Below, piece after piece: positions 24,176-32,768 of a stretch of 64,000 nucleotides of DNA; positions within the stretch are counted from its first letter, which is position 1; every line of letters begins with the position of its first letter. The notes under the pieces were generated by a model, which was not told the DNA's origin, did no database searches, and saw only the letters and a program-made list of their open reading frames with translations. Source of the DNA: an uncultured Verrucomicrobiales bacterium (lineage in GTDB: Bacteria; Verrucomicrobiota; Verrucomicrobiia; Verrucomicrobiales; Akkermansiaceae); assembly GCA_937934595.1 (NCBI GenBank), contig CALGZA010000046.1:1-64000 (forward strand), in the 5' to 3' direction. A program made the translations under genes and the position numbers.

Positions 24176-24649
24176 ATGAATGAATTATTTCCAGTAGAGA
24201 TTATGGGATCTGAAGCGATGCGTGACTTTGGAGAGATGGTTGGTGGTAGGTTACGAGCGGGTGATGTTTTAGCCTTGGTGGGTGATTTGGGTGCGGGTAA
24301 GACTCATTTGGCGCAGGGGATAGTGCGAGGGTTGGGTTATGATGGGGAGGTTACGAGTCCGACTTTTGCTTTAGTCAATGAGTATGTGGGGAGTGCTTGT
24401 AGTGTTTATCATTTTGATATTTATAGGATGGAGAGTGCTGATGAGTTATTGGAGATAGGGTGGGAGGATTATTTAGAGAGTGGGGGAGTGGTTTTGATAG
24501 AGTGGGCAAATAAGTTTCCTGAGTTAGTTCCGGAGGGGGCTTGGTGTGTGGGTATAGATTCTGTGGTGCGTGAGGTAGAGGGAGATGATGGGTGTAAGTC
24601 CATGATGGAGGGGCGTAGATTGGTTTGTGAGGTTTTACGTGGGGGTTAG
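24176..24649 (+). CDS. tsaE: tRNA threonylcarbamoyladenosine ATPase TsaE
   Basis: This 157-residue P-loop ATPase works with TsaB and TsaD to make t6A37 in ANN-decoding tRNAs. The Walker A motif is GDLGAGKT (36-43). The switch region has VTSPTFALVNEY, then VYHFDIYRMESADEL and IEWANKFPELVPEG, all characteristic of TsaE. The usual partners tsaB and tsaD are not adjacent. A hairpin with a T run follows the gene. Confidence 0.93.
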   Translation: MNELFPVEIMGSEAMRDFGEMVGGRLRAGDVLALVGDLGAGKTHLAQGIVRGLGYDGEVTSPTFALVNEYVGSACSVYHFDIYRMESADELLEIGWEDYLESGGVVLIEWANKFPELVPEGAWCVGIDSVVREVEGDDGCKSMMEGRRLVCEVLRGG

Positions 24650-24657
24650 ATTCTGAG

Positions 24658-24685
24658 GTTCTATGAGGTGGGGAGAACTTTTTTT
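24658..24685 (+). terminator. Probable terminator after tsaE
   Basis: A short stem GTTCT/AGAAC with an 11-base loop is followed by seven T, 9 bases after the tsaE stop codon. Confidence 0.45.
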
Positions 24686-24754
24686 CTAAAATATGAAAAA
24701 AGGATGGTCTTATGGGGGTATTAAAGTTACTACCATTTATTATTAAATAGTGCG

Positions 24755-25483
24755 ATGAATCCAATTGAGTATATAGGGCCTGTTCCTGAGAAAAAGCGCA
24801 AGAAGCCTGTATTAGGCGGCTGGGTTATTCTGCTCTTGGCTGGTGTTTTTGTATCTTATTTTGCGTGGCCTGCGTTTGCTGAGTTGGTAAAGAGTTCGAA
24901 TGATTTGCCGACGGATTCTAAGGTGGAGGTGGCTATATCTGAGCTTGCGGCGAGTGGTGATTATGGCGAGAGGCTTGCAGCAGCAGCTTTGGATAGGACA
25001 CGGTATGGTGTGGTTTATGATGGTTCTGTTTATAATAATATAGGTTATCCGAATGGAGACATAGCGAGTGATAGAGGTACTAGTACGGATATGGTGGTGA
25101 GGGCTTACCGGCAGTTGGGGGTGGATCTGCAGCAGTTGATTCATGAGGATATGAAGGAGAGTTACCATGAGTATCCGCAGTTATGGAATCAGCGGTCACC
25201 TGATACTAATATTGATCACCGTAGGGTTCAGAATCAGCAGAGATTTTTTGAGAGGCATGGGGTTAAGTTAGGGAATACTAGGTCTACTTTGGATTATAGT
25301 TTTGGTGATATTGTGGTTTGGAGTTTGCCGGATGGCAGGCCTCACATAGGAGTGGTAGTTCCTGGTCCTGGTTCTCACTCTGGAGAGGTGTGGGTGGCTC
25401 ATAATATAGGGAATGGTCCTGAGTGGACGAATGATTTACTTACTTATGCGATAGTGGGCCATTACCGTTATCAGGGTAAGTAG
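24755..25483 (+). CDS. DUF1287 family anchored protein
   Basis: This 242-residue protein has a cytoplasmic basic start, one membrane segment (residues about 21-43) and an extracytoplasmic domain of the DUF1287 family. Diagnostic stretches are YDGSVYNNIGYPNGDIASDRG, VVRAYRQLGVDLQQLIHEDM and DTNIDHRRVQNQQRFFERHG, ending in a GDIVVWSLPDGRPHIGVVV core typical of NlpC/P60-like folds. Family members I remember have Cys in the GVCTDV motif; here it reads GTSTDM, with Ser instead. A role in cell-wall or amidase chemistry is possible, but the family is uncharacterised. It stands alone, 76 bases before coaB. Confidence 0.8.
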   Translation: MNPIEYIGPVPEKKRKKPVLGGWVILLLAGVFVSYFAWPAFAELVKSSNDLPTDSKVEVAISELAASGDYGERLAAAALDRTRYGVVYDGSVYNNIGYPNGDIASDRGTSTDMVVRAYRQLGVDLQQLIHEDMKESYHEYPQLWNQRSPDTNIDHRRVQNQQRFFERHGVKLGNTRSTLDYSFGDIVVWSLPDGRPHIGVVVPGPGSHSGEVWVAHNIGNGPEWTNDLLTYAIVGHYRYQGK

Positions 25484-25559
25484 TTGTGGGTTTTTATTGT
25501 TGTTAGTGGTGTTTTCTGTTGTAGCTTGGTGATTTGGAGCTAGTGTTGTTTTTAGGTTT

Positions 25560-26204
25560 ATGACATTTCTAATTACAGCGGGGCCGACGAGGGAGGCTAT
25601 AGATCCGGTACGTTATTTGACGAATCGATCATCTGGGAAGATGGGTTATGCTATAGCAGATGTGGCGGCATCTAAGGGTTATAGGGTGATATTAATTTCT
25701 GGGCCTATTGATTCTGGGGTGGATGTTCCTGATGGTGTGGATTATGTACCGGTGGAGAGTGCTGGAGAGATGTATGCTGCAGTTGAGCGCTGGATAGGGA
25801 GTGCAGATGTGGCGATTTTTGCGGCGGCGGTAGCGGATTATCGACCTGTGGAGTGTATGGAGCAGAAGTTAAAGAAAGAGGGTGAGGAGATGGATTTGAG
25901 GTTGGTGCGGAATAGGGATATTTTGGGTTCTGCTCGTGATGTGTTTTTATTTAATGGGGTTTTGGTTGGTTTTGCTGCTGAGACTGAGAATGTGTTAGAG
26001 AATGCGAGGGGGAAGTTGCTGAAGAAGGGTTGTGATATGGTGGTGGCTAATGATGTATCACGGAGTGATATAGGTTTTGATTCTGATGAGAATGAGGTGG
26101 TTTTGGTTTTTAGAGAGGGTGAGGAGATAGTAGAGAAGGCTAGTAAGAAGAGCATAGCGAGGAGTGTGGTGAGTGCGGCTATGAGTCTTGAGGGTGAGAT
26201 GTAG
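25560..26204 (+). CDS. coaB: Phosphopantothenate-cysteine ligase CoaB (stand-alone)
   Basis: This 214-residue protein matches the C-terminal ligase half of CoaBC, which joins 4'-phosphopantothenate and cysteine in coenzyme A synthesis. The opening ITAGPTREAIDPVRYLTNRSSGKMGYAIA and AAAVADYRP (near 90) form the nucleotide-binding site. GFAAETENVLENARGKLLKKGCDMVVANDVS is the conserved second part. There is no flavoprotein domain; the matching decarboxylase half is a separate gene at 40752-41288. It overlaps nothing and is followed after 22 bases by the inositol-monophosphatase gene on the same strand. Confidence 0.92.
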   Translation: MTFLITAGPTREAIDPVRYLTNRSSGKMGYAIADVAASKGYRVILISGPIDSGVDVPDGVDYVPVESAGEMYAAVERWIGSADVAIFAAAVADYRPVECMEQKLKKEGEEMDLRLVRNRDILGSARDVFLFNGVLVGFAAETENVLENARGKLLKKGCDMVVANDVSRSDIGFDSDENEVVLVFREGEEIVEKASKKSIARSVVSAAMSLEGEM

Positions 26205-26226
26205 GGGGGTGAGTGGGTATTATTTT

Positions 26227-26976
26227 ATGACATTACTAGAGACAGCAGTGAAAGCGGCAAAGGCAGCGGGTGAGCTTTTGAGGGAGAATTTTGGGAGTAT
26301 GCTTGAGGTGGATGAGGCGTTACATCATGATATTAAGTTGGCGTTGGATAGGGAGTCTCAGGATTTGATTAGTGATGTATTGCTTGGTGAGTTTCCGGAT
26401 TATGCATTTTATGGTGAGGAGGGTATAGGTGGTAATCAGGATTCTGAATATCAGTGGATAGTTGATCCTATAGATGGGACTGTGAATTTTTTTTACGGGA
26501 TACCTCATTACTGTGTATCGATTGCTTTAAGGCATGCGGGTGATATTATTTTAGGGGTTATTTATGATCCTTCGATGGATGATTTGTGGACGGTGGTCAA
26601 GGGTGAGAAGCCGTATTTGAATGGGAAGGAGATTTCTGTGAGTTCACGGAGTAAGCTGGAGGAGAGTGTTTTGTATGTGGGGTGTGGTAAGACTGAGGAT
26701 GCTCTTTCTACTGGTTTGGAGAGGTTTAGGAGGGCGTCATTGCGTGCGCGGAAGATGCGTATGATGGGTTCTGCTGCATTGGGGATGGCTTATATAGCGA
26801 CTGGGAGGCTGGATGCTTACGTTGAGTCACGTATATCTCTGTGGGATATAGCTGCTGGGCAGTTGCTGATAGAGTCCACTGGGGGGAAGGTGACTTTGAC
26901 TCCTAAGGAGGGTCAGCCTGATGTGTGGAGTATAGTTGCGACTAATGGGAAGATTCCTATTGAGGAGATTTTGTAG
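26227..26976 (+). CDS. Inositol monophosphatase family protein
   Basis: This 249-residue metal-dependent phosphatase has the motifs GEE (63-65), WIVDPIDGTVNF (77-88, with metal-binding Asp80 and Asp83) and a C-terminal WDIAAGQLLIESTGG (Asp near 205). These define the IMPase/SuhB/CysQ superfamily. The overall pattern (GIPHYCVSIAL, GVIYDP) fits IMPase/SuhB better than CysQ. I start at the ATG at 26227 since MTLLETAVKAAKAAG is the family's first helix. It follows coaB by 22 bases and is probably in the same transcript. The substrate may be inositol-1-phosphate or another phosphate monoester. Confidence 0.88.
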   Translation: MTLLETAVKAAKAAGELLRENFGSMLEVDEALHHDIKLALDRESQDLISDVLLGEFPDYAFYGEEGIGGNQDSEYQWIVDPIDGTVNFFYGIPHYCVSIALRHAGDIILGVIYDPSMDDLWTVVKGEKPYLNGKEISVSSRSKLEESVLYVGCGKTEDALSTGLERFRRASLRARKMRMMGSAALGMAYIATGRLDAYVESRISLWDIAAGQLLIESTGGKVTLTPKEGQPDVWSIVATNGKIPIEEIL

Positions 26977-27062
26977 AGGGTGGGTTGGCGGCTTGTTTCA
27001 TTACTTGGTATTACTGGGGAGGTGAGCTGCCTGAGTTTTTTGGTTAGTTTTTTTAGAGTTGA

Positions 27063-28112
27063 TTATTTTTTATTGGTGAAGCGGTAGTGAGATACGAACC
27101 ATTCTTCACCTTTACGGAATCCCCATAGTTCTGCGCATGCCATGTAGAATGTTCTCCAGTAGACCCACCATTTTACGGCTTGTTCTTTTCCGTATGTTTC
27201 TTCTATGAGTGGGAAGAGTTCATCTTTGTTAGAGTCCATTTTATGAAGCCATGCGTTACTGGTTTTTTGGTAGTGTGATCCGTTTACTTGCCAGTGGTTT
27301 TCGATGTTGAGGTGATCTTGGAAGTAGAGAAGGAGGTCATCTGATGGCATTTGGCCTCCTGTGAAGAAGTAGCGGCTCATCCAGTCGTCTTCGTTTTCTA
27401 TTTCGTAGTGGTAGGATGTGTCTTTGTGGGTGAAGATGTGGACGAATAGTTTTCCGTCTGGTTTGAGCCAGTTGCTGATTCTTTTTAGGAGTAGCTGGTA
27501 GTTTTTCATGTGTTCGAACATTTCTACTGAGACGACGCGGTCAAAGGTGCTTTCGCCTTCACCTTTGTAGTCTATCATGTTGACTGTTTTGACGGTAACG
27601 TTGTTGAGTCCGCGTTCTTTGAGCTGAGAGTTTATGAATTCTCGCTGTGTGTTAGAGTTTGATATGGCGGTTATTTTTGATTCTGGAAAGTTTGCAGCCA
27701 TCCAGAGAGTGAGAGATCCCCATCCGCAGCCGAGTTCTAGGATGTGGTGACCGTCAGTAATGTCTGCTCGTTTGCATGTGAGTTTGAGCATGCGTGCTTC
27801 TGAGGCGGCGATGTCTTGGCAGGTTTCGCCGTCTTGCCAGTATCCTGAGCTGTATTTGAGGTGAGGCCCAAGGCATCCTTGGAAGAATTTGGTAGGGAGT
27901 TCGTAGTGTTGCTCGTTTGCTTCATCTGTAGCGATAGCTAGGGGGCTGTCTTTGAGTTTGTTTACGTGCTTGATGAGCGCTTCTTGGCGGTTTTGGCAAT
28001 TTTTGTGGCGGACTTTTTTGAGTGTTTTTAGGAGACGTTGTCTGATTCCGAAGCGGATGAGTCTGTCTGGGATGCGGTCGTTTTCTAGCCAGTTGTTGAT
28101 TTTTGATTTCAT
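27063..28112 (-). CDS. Cfa-like SAM-dependent methyltransferase (second copy)
   Basis: This 349-residue protein is a class I SAM methyltransferase of the cyclopropane-synthase superfamily. HYELPTKFFQGCLGPHLKYSSGYW (69-92) replaces the HYDxGNDFY substrate loop of classic Cfa, and the SAM motif is LELGCGWGS (125-133). The rest resembles the branch that includes plant coclaurine N-methyltransferase-like proteins, so the accepting atom may be carbon or nitrogen. Ending YRFTNKK without the long Cfa N-terminal domain explains the shorter length. It is the last gene of the eight-gene operon, 5 bases after the DUF1295 gene. Together with the true Cfa it suggests two successive or alternative methyl transfers on lipid chains. 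Confidence 0.85.
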   Translation of the reverse strand: MKSKINNWLENDRIPDRLIRFGIRQRLLKTLKKVRHKNCQNRQEALIKHVNKLKDSPLAIATDEANEQHYELPTKFFQGCLGPHLKYSSGYWQDGETCQDIAASEARMLKLTCKRADITDGHHILELGCGWGSLTLWMAANFPESKITAISNSNTQREFINSQLKERGLNNVTVKTVNMIDYKGEGESTFDRVVSVEMFEHMKNYQLLLKRISNWLKPDGKLFVHIFTHKDTSYHYEIENEDDWMSRYFFTGGQMPSDDLLLYFQDHLNIENHWQVNGSHYQKTSNAWLHKMDSNKDELFPLIEETYGKEQAVKWWVYWRTFYMACAELWGFRKGEEWFVSHYRFTNKK

Positions 28113-28117
28113 AGTGA

Positions 28118-28885
28118 TTATTTTTTGATCCAGGGGAAGAATGCGTTTGTTGATTGTTGATATTTTCTGTATGCGTTGCCTCTGCTTTTGAGGAGTGAGC
28201 GTTCGAGTGGGGGGATACCGGTAACTTTAGTGAGGAGGTATATCATGATGATGGGAGCATGGATGGTGTAGATGCCTCCTGGTGCTGCGCAGCAGAAGAT
28301 GTAGATTCCAATCCATATGACGGCTTCGAAGAAGTAGTTAGGGTGGCGGCTGTATTTCCAGAGGCCGGTATCGCATATTTTTCCTTTTCCTTGTTTTTCG
28401 ATGAACTGTGAGAGTTGTTGGTCTGCGGTGTATTCACCGACTATTCCGGCGGAGAAGATGATGATGCCTATCCATTCGAGTGGTTGGATGGGGATGCTGG
28501 AGTGTGATGAGAAGAAGAAGGGGAGTGAGAGTAGGAATACGAGAGCTGCATTGATGAGGAAGATGAAGAGGAAGTTTTTGTTGGCGTCTTGGTTCCATTT
28601 ATTTCTGAGTGTTTTGTAGCGGGGGTCTTCTTCTGGGTGGTGTTTAAAGATTCTTTTAGAGAGGTGTATTCCGAGTCTTAGTGACCATGCGAGTGCCATA
28701 ATAGTGAGGATGGTTTTTCTGGTGCCGCTGCCGTTGTGGCTGGAGTTATAGATGAAGACTGGGATGATGATGCTGAATGCCCACATGGCGTCAACGATGC
28801 TAGCATTTTTTATTTTTATGGATGCTAGCCAACCGATTATGAAAATGATGGTAAGAATTAAAAGTGTGAGTATTAATGCGTTCAT
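28118..28885 (-). CDS. DUF1295 (steroid 5-alpha-reductase-like) membrane protein
   Basis: This 255-residue polytopic protein has about six to seven helices and the DUF1295 signature near the C-terminus: GKICDTGLWKYSRHPNYFFEAVIWIGIY, followed by PPLERSLLKSRGNAYRKYQ. The family is related to steroid 5-alpha reductases and isoprenylcysteine methyltransferases, which act on lipid-soluble substrates, often with NADPH. It overlaps the DUF2062 gene by 4 bases and precedes the second Cfa-like methyltransferase by 5. It may reduce a double bond in a modified fatty acid; this is inference from context. Confidence 0.85.
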   Translation of the reverse strand: MNALILTLLILTIIFIIGWLASIKIKNASIVDAMWAFSIIIPVFIYNSSHNGSGTRKTILTIMALAWSLRLGIHLSKRIFKHHPEEDPRYKTLRNKWNQDANKNFLFIFLINAALVFLLSLPFFFSSHSSIPIQPLEWIGIIIFSAGIVGEYTADQQLSQFIEKQGKGKICDTGLWKYSRHPNYFFEAVIWIGIYIFCCAAPGGIYTIHAPIIMIYLLTKVTGIPPLERSLLKSRGNAYRKYQQSTNAFFPWIKK

Positions 28886-29400
28886 TTTGTTAGGGAGGGT
28901 GTTTTTGGTTTCATGTATTTATTAAGTGTGAATCTGAAAGTAAAGAAAAGAGGTATTGCGAACCATGGAGCTATGATTGCCCATGCTTCGATACCGTAGA
29001 GAGCCGTCATGCCGAAGTCTTTAGCGAACTGGAGGGGGCTATCTTTGAATTTATCTAGGAGTTGGAGGATGCTGAAAGGGATGTGTGGTGCGCCGTTTAT
29101 GGATTCGCCGATGCGTATGAATACGAGAATGAGTCCGATGTGGAGGGGGTAGAATAGGCTTTTGAATAGGAGGAGGAATGGGAGGTTTAGTCTGAGGGCG
29201 GAGCCGATGAGGATGCTTAGTAGGTTGGTTGTGCCTAGGATGGGGAAAGCAGATATGACTGGGGAGATGGCCATGGAGAGTGCTATTTTGTCTATTGTTA
29301 CACCGCGTGTGAGTTGGTTTTTAATAGGAGCGAGGACAAACCTATTCCAGAGTTTGGAGGTTTTGCTTTTGTTGATAGGAGTTGTTGCTTCTGCGGTCAC
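28882..29400 (-). CDS. DUF2062 family membrane protein
   Basis: This 172-residue protein starts with GTG at 29400. The hallmark GVTIDKIALSMAISPVISAFPILGTTNLLSILIGSALRLNLPF fits the DUF2062 pattern of a Gly/Pro-rich segment with two or three helices, followed by two more helices. DUF2062 proteins are inner-membrane proteins without known function and often sit near glycosyltransferases or lipid genes. It starts 5 bases after the Cfa stop and overlaps the DUF1295 start by 4 bases, so it is an integral member of the lipid-modification operon. Confidence 0.75.
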   Translation of the reverse strand: MTAEATTPINKSKTSKLWNRFVLAPIKNQLTRGVTIDKIALSMAISPVISAFPILGTTNLLSILIGSALRLNLPFLLLFKSLFYPLHIGLILVFIRIGESINGAPHIPFSILQLLDKFKDSPLQFAKDFGMTALYGIEAWAIIAPWFAIPLFFTFRFTLNKYMKPKTPSLTK

Positions 29401-29405
29401 TTTGT

Positions 29406-30674
29406 TTAGTTTTGTCTGATGGGGATGAGTTTTTCGTTATTGGGTTTAGTGTATATTGCTTGGACGACGCTGATGTTTCTGGTGGCGAATGCGGCTTCAC
29501 AGTATTTGAGGTAGTAGTTCCATTTACGGATGAATGTTTCATCGAATCCTTGTGCTTTGACGTTGTTTATTTGTGCGTTAAAGCGGACGTGCCATTCTGA
29601 TAATGTTTTGGCGTAGTCTATTCCCATGTCATCTATTTGGAATGTTGTGAGTTCGCCGGTTTGTTTCATGACTTGGTTGATTCTGCCGAGTGAGAGTAGT
29701 AGTGAACCGGGGAAGATGTGCCGCTGGATGAAGTCGACTCCGCGTTTGAGTTGTTCATATCTGCTATCTGGAACGGTTATGATTTGGATGCCGAGGGCTC
29801 CGTCTGGTTTGAGGAGTTCGTTACATTTTGAGAAGTAGCTTGGTAGAAATTTATCTCCAACGGCTTCTAACATTTCGATGGATACGATGTGGTCAAACGA
29901 TCCTGTGATTTCGCGGTAGTCTTGGAGCCTGAGGTCGATTTGTTTTTCTAGGCCTTCTTTTTTGACTCTGTCTATAGCGTATTTGAGCTGTTCTTGGGAG
30001 ATGGTGACTCCTGTGATGTGGCATCCGTAGTGGGTGGCGGCGTGGCATGCGAATCCGCCCCATCCGCATCCTATTTCTAGGACATTGTCTCCTTTTTTGA
30101 GTTGGAGTTTTTTACAGAGGGCATCATATTTTGCGAATTGTGCTTCTTCGAGTGTGGTGTTTTGATTTGAGAAGATGCCGCTGGAGTAAGTCATGGATGG
30201 GTCTAGGAATAGTTTGTAGAAATCGTTTCCTAGGTCGTAGTGTTCTGCGATATTTTTTTTGCTGTTGCGTATGGTGTTGGCTCTTGCAGCGTGGAAGAGC
30301 TTGTTGAAGATTTTGAGTTTGTTGACTTTTTTGATTTTATTTGATGAGCCTTTGAGGTCTTCTTTTGCTTTCATGTTACGAATGAACCAGGAGATGACTG
30401 CTTTGATGTCTGGGGTGTCCCAGATTTTGTCCATGTATGCTTCACCGAGTCCTACATTTCCGTATGCGACGCATCGTCTAAAGAATTCGTTGTCATCGTT
30501 TAGGTTTATCTCTGCTTGTATGTTGTGTCCATCTGTTCCGTATTGGTGTGTGGAGCCGTCACTGTAGCGGAGCAGAAGTCCACCGGTGGGCATTCCTGAG
30601 AAGAGTTTATGGATGATTTTTTGTTGCCAAACGTATTTTGGTGGCTTGGTAGCTTCTATAGTGTTGTTAGCCAT
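29406..30674 (-). CDS. cfa: Cyclopropane-fatty-acyl-phospholipid synthase family protein
   Basis: This 422-residue protein transfers a methylene or methyl group from SAM to the double bond of an unsaturated acyl chain in membrane phospholipids. The N-terminal lipid-binding domain covers about 1-135. NIAEHYDLGNDFYKLFLDPSMTYSSG (141-166) is the conserved substrate loop, and VLEIGCGWGG (198-207) is the SAM motif. SIEMLEAVG and a C-terminal HYxxTLxxW-like region (DYAKTLSEWHVRFN, with Y instead of HY) follow. It overlaps the DUF1365 gene by 8 bases. The product could be cyclopropane, methyl-branched or furan-type fatty acids given the neighbouring oxidoreductases. Confidence 0.92.
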   Translation of the reverse strand: MANNTIEATKPPKYVWQQKIIHKLFSGMPTGGLLLRYSDGSTHQYGTDGHNIQAEINLNDDNEFFRRCVAYGNVGLGEAYMDKIWDTPDIKAVISWFIRNMKAKEDLKGSSNKIKKVNKLKIFNKLFHAARANTIRNSKKNIAEHYDLGNDFYKLFLDPSMTYSSGIFSNQNTTLEEAQFAKYDALCKKLQLKKGDNVLEIGCGWGGFACHAATHYGCHITGVTISQEQLKYAIDRVKKEGLEKQIDLRLQDYREITGSFDHIVSIEMLEAVGDKFLPSYFSKCNELLKPDGALGIQIITVPDSRYEQLKRGVDFIQRHIFPGSLLLSLGRINQVMKQTGELTTFQIDDMGIDYAKTLSEWHVRFNAQINNVKAQGFDETFIRKWNYYLKYCEAAFATRNISVVQAIYTKPNNEKLIPIRQN

Positions 30675-31467
30675 GGTTATTTTTTGTTAAGCTTTTGTGA
30701 GGACGCAGGACGTTTGTTTGATCTGCGGCTGTGTTTGATTTATTTGAAATAGGTAATTTGCGCAACCACATGATTAGAGCGTGCCAGTGAATGAGGAATA
30801 TGATGCGAGCTGTGAGTAGCGGGTATCTGATGATGTAGTAGGCTAGTCTGAGTGATGTGAGAGTTTTTTGTTTTCCTCGGATGGTGCTGACTAGGACGAT
30901 GCCGTCTTGATCTAGGTCGTTGATGTTGACTGCCCAAGTTTGTTTTTTGGGGCCTATTTGGAAGTCGAAGTGGTCATTTACTTTTGAGAATGGTGAGACG
31001 TAGAAGTTTTTTGCTGTGATGAGTCTGAACCAATCTGGTTTATGGTTTTGGTCGATGAGGAATAGTTTTTTTTCGAGGAATGTGTTTCCAACTTCTGCGA
31101 CTGTAGCGATTGTTTTACCTGATGAGTTTTCTAGGTAGTAGAATGAGACTGGGTTAAACTGGTAGCCGAAAATACGCGGGAAGGTTTGGAGTATTGTTTT
31201 TGCTATATTGTTGGTGTTGATGTTTTTTGTTTTGAGGAATGCGAAGAGTTTTTCTTTGATGTTTAGTGAGGAATCTTGGGTTAGGTAGTCTGCATCTTTT
31301 ATGGAGTAGATGTTCCAGCGGTTTCTGCTGAATAGCCAGAGTTTTTTGTTGAGTTGATCGAGTTCGTCTAGGTCGATGGACATCATGAATACGGAGTATG
31401 CGAACTGCCGTGTGACGGGTTTGAGTCTTTTGTGGAAGATTCTACACTGGTAGAGTGAAGAGTTCAT
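30667..31467 (-). CDS. DUF1365 family protein
   Basis: This 266-residue protein starts at the ATG at 31467 (MNSSLYQCRIFHKRLKPVTRQFAYSVFMMSIDLDEL), the canonical DUF1365 N-terminus; an upstream start would add 28 residues. IFGYQFNPVSFYYLE (near 106) is the second family hallmark, followed by KNFYVSPF. The function is unknown, but the gene almost always sits between an FAD amine-oxidase-like gene and cfa. The start overlaps the stop of the preceding gene by 4 bases (ATGA), giving translational coupling. A lipid-binding or methyltransferase-accessory role is inferred from this context. Confidence 0.85.
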   Translation of the reverse strand: MNSSLYQCRIFHKRLKPVTRQFAYSVFMMSIDLDELDQLNKKLWLFSRNRWNIYSIKDADYLTQDSSLNIKEKLFAFLKTKNINTNNIAKTILQTFPRIFGYQFNPVSFYYLENSSGKTIATVAEVGNTFLEKKLFLIDQNHKPDWFRLITAKNFYVSPFSKVNDHFDFQIGPKKQTWAVNINDLDQDGIVLVSTIRGKQKTLTSLRLAYYIIRYPLLTARIIFLIHWHALIMWLRKLPISNKSNTAADQTNVLRPHKSLTKNNHG

Positions 31468-32759
31468 TTCCAGACGTTCCTTTCTAGCAGGGTTTCGCAG
31501 AGGTTGACTGCTGAGAGGAGTCCGTCTTCGTGGAATCCGTAACGTTGCCAAGCGCCGCAGAAGAATGTGTCTGAGCCATTTAAGCCTTTTTGGTGGAGAA
31601 GGGGGATTTGTTTTTGAGCGTTGATGGCTTTTAGGTCGAAGAGAGGGTGGGCGTAGTTGATGGTTTTAATGATGTTTTTAGGTTCTGTATGTGGGTTGAT
31701 GGTGACGAAGTAGTTTTCTTGTTCTGAGACACCTTGCAGTGAGTTCATCCAGTAGTGTGTGGAGCTTTTTAGTCCATCTGGTGAGTCTTTTATTTCGTAG
31801 TTCCATGATGCCCAGCATGGTTTATTTTTAGGCATGACGGAGGTGTCCGTGTGCATGACTGCGGTGTTTGGCTGGTATTGGAACGGGGAGAGTATTTCTT
31901 TTTCAGTGGATGTGGGGTCAGTGAGGAGCTTTAGTGAGTCGTCAGCGTGAGTGGCAAGGATGACTTTGTCAAAGAGCTGTTGTCCATTTAGGGAGGTGAC
32001 TTGAATTCCTTCTGGGGTTCTGGCGACTGAGGTTACTGGGTTGTTGAGCTGAATGCGGTGATGGAATGGCTGTGTTAGTTTTTCTACGTATGTTTTAGCG
32101 CCGCCGCAGACTGTGCGCCATTGTTTACGTTTTTCAACTGCGAGGAATCCGTGGTTTTTCCAAAACCGCATGAGTGTGATGGCGGGGAATTGTTCTATTT
32201 TTTCTGGTGGGCTTGACCAGACGGCGGATGCCATGGGGACGAGGTACCAGCGCAGGAAGTTTTCACCGTAGCCGCGGTGTTTGACGTATTCACGGAGTGT
32301 TAGGTGGTGGAGGTCTTCATTTTCTATGTCTTCAAGAGCATCGGCGTTAAAGCTTTTGATTTTAAAGAGCATGCGCCAGAATTTGATATTAAGTAGGTTT
32401 TTTCTTTGGCCGAAGATTTCGTTGAATTTGCCGCCGTTGAATTCGAGTCCGTCTGGGTGGTGATTTACAGAGAATGACATGGATGTCTTCTTGGTCTTTA
32501 CATCGAGTTCTTTGAATAGGCGCGTAAGGTGTGGGTATGTGTCTTCATTGTAGACCATGAAGCCTGTGTCGATGGGGACATCTTTGGGGCCTTCTTTGAT
32601 GGTGACTGTGTTAGTGTGTCCGCCTATGTAATTGTTAGCCTCGTAGAGTGTTAGGTCTGCGTGATCTTTTAAGAAGTGAGCGCATCCTAGTCCTGAAATG
32701 CCAAGGCCGATGATGGCGATGGATGGTTTTTCTTTTTGAGTGATTGGTGATGAGGCCAT
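31464..32759 (-). CDS. FAD-dependent amine-oxidase-like oxidoreductase
   Basis: This 431-residue flavoprotein has an N-terminal dinucleotide-binding motif IAIIGLGISGLGCA (14-26) and YEANNYIGGHTNTV (38-51), plus a C-terminal FAD segment FFCGAWQRYGFHEDGLLSAVN. It belongs to the NAD(P)/FAD amine-oxidase-like group found with DUF1365 and cfa, related to phytoene desaturases. It may desaturate or isomerise a modified acyl chain. It lies 9 bases after the desaturase gene and overlaps the DUF1365 start by 4 bases. Confidence 0.88.
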   Translation of the reverse strand: MASSPITQKEKPSIAIIGLGISGLGCAHFLKDHADLTLYEANNYIGGHTNTVTIKEGPKDVPIDTGFMVYNEDTYPHLTRLFKELDVKTKKTSMSFSVNHHPDGLEFNGGKFNEIFGQRKNLLNIKFWRMLFKIKSFNADALEDIENEDLHHLTLREYVKHRGYGENFLRWYLVPMASAVWSSPPEKIEQFPAITLMRFWKNHGFLAVEKRKQWRTVCGGAKTYVEKLTQPFHHRIQLNNPVTSVARTPEGIQVTSLNGQQLFDKVILATHADDSLKLLTDPTSTEKEILSPFQYQPNTAVMHTDTSVMPKNKPCWASWNYEIKDSPDGLKSSTHYWMNSLQGVSEQENYFVTINPHTEPKNIIKTINYAHPLFDLKAINAQKQIPLLHQKGLNGSDTFFCGAWQRYGFHEDGLLSAVNLCETLLERNVWK

Positions 32760-32768
32760 TGATTATTG

